Of a DNA stretch of 8,428 nucleotides, positions 5,693-8,428 are shown piece by piece. Location of the stretch: the NCBI GenBank assembly GCA_017412325.1, contig JAFPYE010000057.1:1-8428 (forward strand), given 5' to 3'. The notes beneath the pieces are model-generated. The model was given only the letters and a program-made list of their open reading frames with translations, had not been told where the DNA came from and did not search any database. How positions within the stretch are numbered: the stretch's first letter is position 1; every line of letters begins with the position of its first letter. This DNA comes from Kiritimatiellia bacterium. Lineage in GTDB: Bacteria; Verrucomicrobiota; Kiritimatiellia; RFP12; UBA1067. A program made the position numbers and the translations under genes.

Positions 5693-7090
5693 TTACTTGA
5701 CGAGCGAGCAGGGGCCGTTCTGGCAGCCGCCCGGGCACGCCATGACTTCCAGGAAGTTCACGGGCACCTTGCCGGACGCATGCAGCTTGACCATCATGCA
5801 CGTCTTGCGGTCGATGCCGTTGATCTGCTTGGAGTCGAGCTTGAAGCCCGGGATCTTGTTCGTGGCCTCGACGAGGACCGCATCCGTGACGCCGCAGCTG
5901 CGCGCGTAGTTGCGCGCGGTCGGGTTGGCGGGACGCGGCACCGGCCAGGGCTCGCAGGCGATGACGTCGATCTTCCGGCCGGCGAGGATGGCGCCGAGCT
6001 CTTCGAAGGAGAGGACGTAGTCGACGTCCTTGCGGCGGGCCTCGCTGCGCTTGGCCACGCACGGCCCGATGAACACCGTCTTGGCGTCGGGGTCCTTTTC
6101 CTTGACGAGCTCGCGCGCGTAGACCATGGGGCTCGGGGTGAGCGAGACGTGGTCCACGAGGTCCGGCAGGTGCTTCCAGACGAGGTTCACCCACGCCGGG
6201 CAGCACGACGTCGTCATGAACGTCTTGGGATCCTTCTCCATGCGCTCGATGAACTCCGCCGTTTCGTGGGCGGTCGTCTTTTCCGCGCCGAGGGCGACTT
6301 CCATGACGTCGCTGAAGCCCGCCTTCGCGCACGCGGAGAGGAGCTGCTCGATCTTGCCGGGGAACTGCTTCTCGGCGGCGGGCGCGACCATGGCGACGAG
6401 CTTTTCGCCGCGCTTCATGGCGGCGAGCACGTCGACGAGCTGCGAGCGCTCCATGACGGCGGCGAAGGGGCAGGCGTTGAAGCACTTGCCGCAGAAGATG
6501 CACTTCTCGAAGTCGATGGCCGCGACGCCGAACTCGTTTTTCTTGATGGCGCCGACGGGGCAGGCCTCCTCGCACGGCACCGTCGTCTTCACGATGGCGT
6601 TGTAGGGGCAGGCGGCGATGCACTTGCCGCACTTGATGCAGAGCTTCTGGTCGATGACGGAGTGGCCGTCGACGACTTCGATCGCCTTCTTGGGGCAGGT
6701 GTAGACGCAGGGCCGCGCGAAGCAGCCTCGGCAGTTCTGCGTGGAGACGACGCGCGCGTCCGGGCAGCCGCTGCACGCGGGGCCGCAGACGCTGAGCGGC
6801 GTCTTGGGCGTTGCCGGCTCGCCGGACGCCTCCCACGCCTTTTCGGCGTAGTAGGCGGAGAGCGGCTTGGTCTCGTCCGTCTCGTCCTCGACGGAAATGC
6901 CGAGCAGCGCCATCAGGCGGTACTTGAGAATGGCGCGGTCGTGGTAGATGCAGCAGCGCGACGACGCCTCGTTCTTCGGCCGGAGCTTGATCGGAATCCG
7001 GTCGAGTTCGGTTTCGAGCGATCCGGAGTCGAAGGCGCGAACGATGCGGATCATCAGTTCGCGGCGGATGAAAGTGGAACCGTTGAGCAT
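5693..7090 (-). CDS. Monomeric [FeFe] hydrogenase, group B-like
   Basis: A 465-residue iron hydrogenase that interconverts protons plus electrons with H2, or senses H2, in the cytosol. The C-terminal half carries the three H-cluster motifs: TSCCPAW (294-300), GPCVAKR (342-348) and MACPGGC (450-456). By comparison with clostridial CpI, the cluster ligands are Cys297, Cys344, Cys452 and Cys456, and Cys296 is the proton-transfer cysteine; all are present, so catalysis is possible. The middle holds many FeS cysteines: CGPACSGC (102-109), CRGCFARPCVYTCP (120-133), CIKCGKCIAACP (151-162), CEEACP (173-178) and CIFCGKCFNACP (197-208). This fits two or more [4Fe-4S] clusters. The N-terminal 95 residues (with RCCIYHDRAILKYR, 45-58) and the absence of a PAS domain suggest group B rather than group C. 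The start follows the upstream stop by one base (TAACATG), with GAGGGGG at 7106-7100 as ribosome binding site. The electron partner is unknown. Confidence 0.92.
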   Translation of the reverse strand: MLNGSTFIRRELMIRIVRAFDSGSLETELDRIPIKLRPKNEASSRCCIYHDRAILKYRLMALLGISVEDETDETKPLSAYYAEKAWEASGEPATPKTPLSVCGPACSGCPDARVVSTQNCRGCFARPCVYTCPKKAIEVVDGHSVIDQKLCIKCGKCIAACPYNAIVKTTVPCEEACPVGAIKKNEFGVAAIDFEKCIFCGKCFNACPFAAVMERSQLVDVLAAMKRGEKLVAMVAPAAEKQFPGKIEQLLSACAKAGFSDVMEVALGAEKTTAHETAEFIERMEKDPKTFMTTSCCPAWVNLVWKHLPDLVDHVSLTPSPMVYARELVKEKDPDAKTVFIGPCVAKRSEARRKDVDYVLSFEELGAILAGRKIDVIACEPWPVPRPANPTARNYARSCGVTDAVLVEATNKIPGFKLDSKQINGIDRKTCMMVKLHASGKVPVNFLEVMACPGGCQNGPCSLVK

Positions 7091-7091
7091 G

Positions 7092-7349
7092 TTACTGCGC
7101 CCCCTCGATCAGTTCGCCGATGCGCGTGAGCAGCTTTTCGGGCGTGGCCTGCGACATGATCTCGGTGTCGTTGATGCGCACGTACGGCGCGCCGCCGAGG
7201 TTGTCGCGCTCGCACAGCTCGAGGCACGTCTTGGCCTCGACCTCGACCTTGCCGCGCCAGTCGGCGGGCAGCTGGTCCTCGATGTTCATCATGTTGGCCG
7301 CGCCCAGCAAATAGCAGGCCGTTCCGCAGCAGATTTCGATCTTGATCAT
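7092..7349 (-). CDS. Thioredoxin-like [2Fe-2S] ferredoxin domain protein (NuoE/HydC-like, small)
   Basis: An 85-residue protein, too short to be a full NuoE but matching its C-terminal thioredoxin-like [2Fe-2S] domain. The four likely cluster ligands are Cys7 and Cys12 (ICCGTACYLLGA, 6-17; Cys8 is an extra neighbour) and Cys42 and Cys46 (KTCLELCERDN, 40-50). GAPYVRINDTEI (53-64) is the typical strand and turn after the second cysteine pair. It probably passes electrons to or from the hydrogenase encoded one base downstream, whose ribosome binding site lies inside the end of this gene. That arrangement implies translational coupling and a fixed ratio. AGGAA (7361-7357) sits seven bases before the ATG at 7349 and decides the start. 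The same frame runs open further upstream, but there it only shadows the phosphatase gene. No NADH- or flavin-binding subunit (NuoF-like) follows, so the physiological electron carrier is not visible. Confidence 0.88.
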   Translation of the reverse strand: MIKIEICCGTACYLLGAANMMNIEDQLPADWRGKVEVEAKTCLELCERDNLGGAPYVRINDTEIMSQATPEKLLTRIGELIEGAQ

Positions 7350-7366
7350 GGCGGTTTTCCTTTTTG

Positions 7367-8428
7367 TCAGTAGTAGTTGAACGTTGTCTTCTTGCGATAG
7401 TTCTTTTCCAGCGCGGCGGCGATGCGCTTGACGACGCTGCGCCGGAGTTCCAAATCCTGCGGGATGTTGGGGTCCTGGTGGCTTTCGTTGACCTTCGTGC
7501 CGATGACGAACTCGATGCGGTCGTGGCGCATCATGCGCTCCAGGATCGCGCGGGCCGCGGCCGGCTCGCGCTCCGGCGGGCGCATCTGCTCGAGCGCGGA
7601 GAGCACCCGGCCGAGCGTGAGGATGCCCTCGGTGGCGATGCCGATGCCCTCGATCGTCCCGACCGGCGGCAGCCCGCCCGCCGTCTTCATGTCCGCGAGC
7701 CGGACCTTGACCTTGGCGCCGAGCTCGCGCTCGAGGATGTTCGCGGTGGTGCCGCCGCAGGCGACGACGTGGTCGGGTCCGAGCAGCGCCTGGCGCGCGT
7801 AGTCGGCGTCGTGTTCTTTGTAGAAGGGCGGTCCCGTCAGGACGCGCATCACGCGGGGGCGGCGCAGGTAGACGACCGCGCAGCTGATGTCGTCCTTGCA
7901 GCCGCCCGGCGTGATGTTGAGCGCCTGGCGCGCGATGGCGAGACTGAGGTCCCGCGCGGAGATGTCCGGCTCGCGGGCGATGCGCTCGCGCGCGAACGCC
8001 AGGACGCCCGACCTTCGCCAGCCGAACTTCATGTCCTTGCGCACGCCCAGCCCCGACTGCGTCACGCCGTCGGAGCACAGGATGATCCGGTCGCCGGCCC
8101 GGAAGTCCACCTCGCATTCGCGCACCTCGCGGTCGGGCCAGTGCTCGGAGACGATCTGCCCGTCCTTGAGCGGCGGCACTTCCTCGACGCCGCGCAGATG
8201 GATGTAGCCGGGGTTGCCCATCTCGCTGATGCGCGCCTTGCCGCCCAGCCGGAAGTCGAAGAGCGAGAAGGTGGCGTAGCCGATCTTCCGGACTTCGCAG
8301 ATCGGCAGCGAGTCCATGATGATCTCGACGGCCTCCAGCGTCGGGATGTTCGACTTCAGGAACTCGATGGCCATCGCGGTCGTCATCGTCGCGAGGACGT
8401 TCGCCTTCACGCCGCTGCCGAGGCCGTC
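7367..8428 (-). CDS. SpoIIE/PP2C-family protein phosphatase with C-terminal extension, 5' end outside window
   Basis: The last 353 residues of a metal-dependent serine/threonine phosphatase of the SpoIIE type; the N-terminus lies beyond base 8428. The visible part opens with DGLGSG (1-6), the family's metal-binding aspartate motif, so the GTG at 8410 is not the start. ILCSDGVTQSG (116-126, Asp120) and GGCKDDISCAVVYL (175-188, Asp179/180) supply the remaining metal ligands, so the domain looks active. From about 189 a further 165 residues follow that are not part of PP2C. They include VVACGGTTANILERELG (221-237), PPVGTIEGIGIATEGILTLG (254-273) and a basic tail ending KNYRKKTTFNYY. Such phosphatases usually reverse phosphorylation of an anti-anti-sigma factor or similar partner. 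The gene lies 17 bases before the [2Fe-2S] gene, so it probably regulates, or responds to, the hydrogenase module. Its target is unknown. Confidence 0.87.
   Translation of the reverse strand, partial: DGLGSGVKANVLATMTTAMAIEFLKSNIPTLEAVEIIMDSLPICEVRKIGYATFSLFDFRLGGKARISEMGNPGYIHLRGVEEVPPLKDGQIVSEHWPDREVRECEVDFRAGDRIILCSDGVTQSGLGVRKDMKFGWRRSGVLAFARERIAREPDISARDLSLAIARQALNITPGGCKDDISCAVVYLRRPRVMRVLTGPPFYKEHDADYARQALLGPDHVVACGGTTANILERELGAKVKVRLADMKTAGGLPPVGTIEGIGIATEGILTLGRVLSALEQMRPPEREPAAARAILERMMRHDRIEFVIGTKVNESHQDPNIPQDLELRRSVVKRIAAALEKNYRKKTTFNYY

Noticed and set aside
5624..7129. 501-codon plus-strand frame opposite the hydrogenase
   Set aside because: It overlaps the complete, motif-rich hydrogenase on the other strand and starts inside the terminator hairpins. 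Its Leu/Arg/Asp/Gly-rich product has no recognisable domain.
7092..8117. 341-codon minus-strand frame running through the phosphatase gene into the [2Fe-2S] protein, as if a fusion
   Set aside because: Only the last 85 codons have family similarity. The rest is an out-of-frame Arg/Gly/Pro-rich shadow of the phosphatase, and a ribosome binding site precedes the ATG at 7349.

Overview
The window reads as a piece of a GC-rich, anaerobic, sugar-fermenting bacterial chromosome. It carries two operons that point at each other and meet at a pair of hairpins near 5.62-5.69 kb. No taxonomic marker gene is present. A human-like xylulokinase, a pentose operon whose proteins resemble Bacteroides-type versions, and a monomeric [FeFe] hydrogenase with a SpoIIE-type phosphatase together suggest a gut- or rumen-type anaerobe. 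My guess is the Verrucomicrobiota/Kiritimatiellota or Bacteroidota neighbourhood; this is inference, not something the sequence proves.

Plus strand, 1-5611, pentose (possibly also deoxyhexose) catabolism. In order: the C-terminal part of an L-fucose/L-arabinose-type isomerase (5' end outside the window), a XYLB-type xylulokinase, a second FGGY kinase of ribulokinase-like character, an AraD-type L-ribulose-5-phosphate 4-epimerase with all its known active-site residues, and a 12-helix FucP/GluP-type sugar:proton symporter. The expected flow is sugar uptake, then isomerisation to the ketose, phosphorylation at C5, and epimerisation by AraD to D-xylulose 5-phosphate, which enters the pentose phosphate pathway. 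The first four genes are tightly packed (gaps of 25, 28 and 15 bases) and each has a good ribosome binding site. The transporter is set apart by 89 bases. These hold an extended -10 promoter embedded in a nearly perfect 34-bp AT-rich palindrome, the best candidate operator in the window.

Convergent intergenic region, 5612-5692. Two 28-base inverted repeats of almost the same sequence lie in tandem between the two operon ends. They probably act as a bidirectional terminator and look like two copies of one REP-like repeat.

Minus strand, 8428-5693, hydrogen/redox metabolism. Read 5' to 3': a SpoIIE/PP2C-type phosphatase (5' end outside the window) with a C-terminal extension of about 160 residues, a small thioredoxin-like [2Fe-2S] protein, and a monomeric group B-like [FeFe] hydrogenase with many cluster cysteines. 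The last two are separated by a single base. The set suggests a hydrogenase module with a phosphatase-based regulatory arm. The phosphatase may control expression or activity in response to redox state or H2, but nothing in the window shows its target.

I saw no tRNA, rRNA, CRISPR array, insertion sequence or phage gene. The many other long open frames on both strands are shadows of these genes, as expected from GC-rich codon usage.
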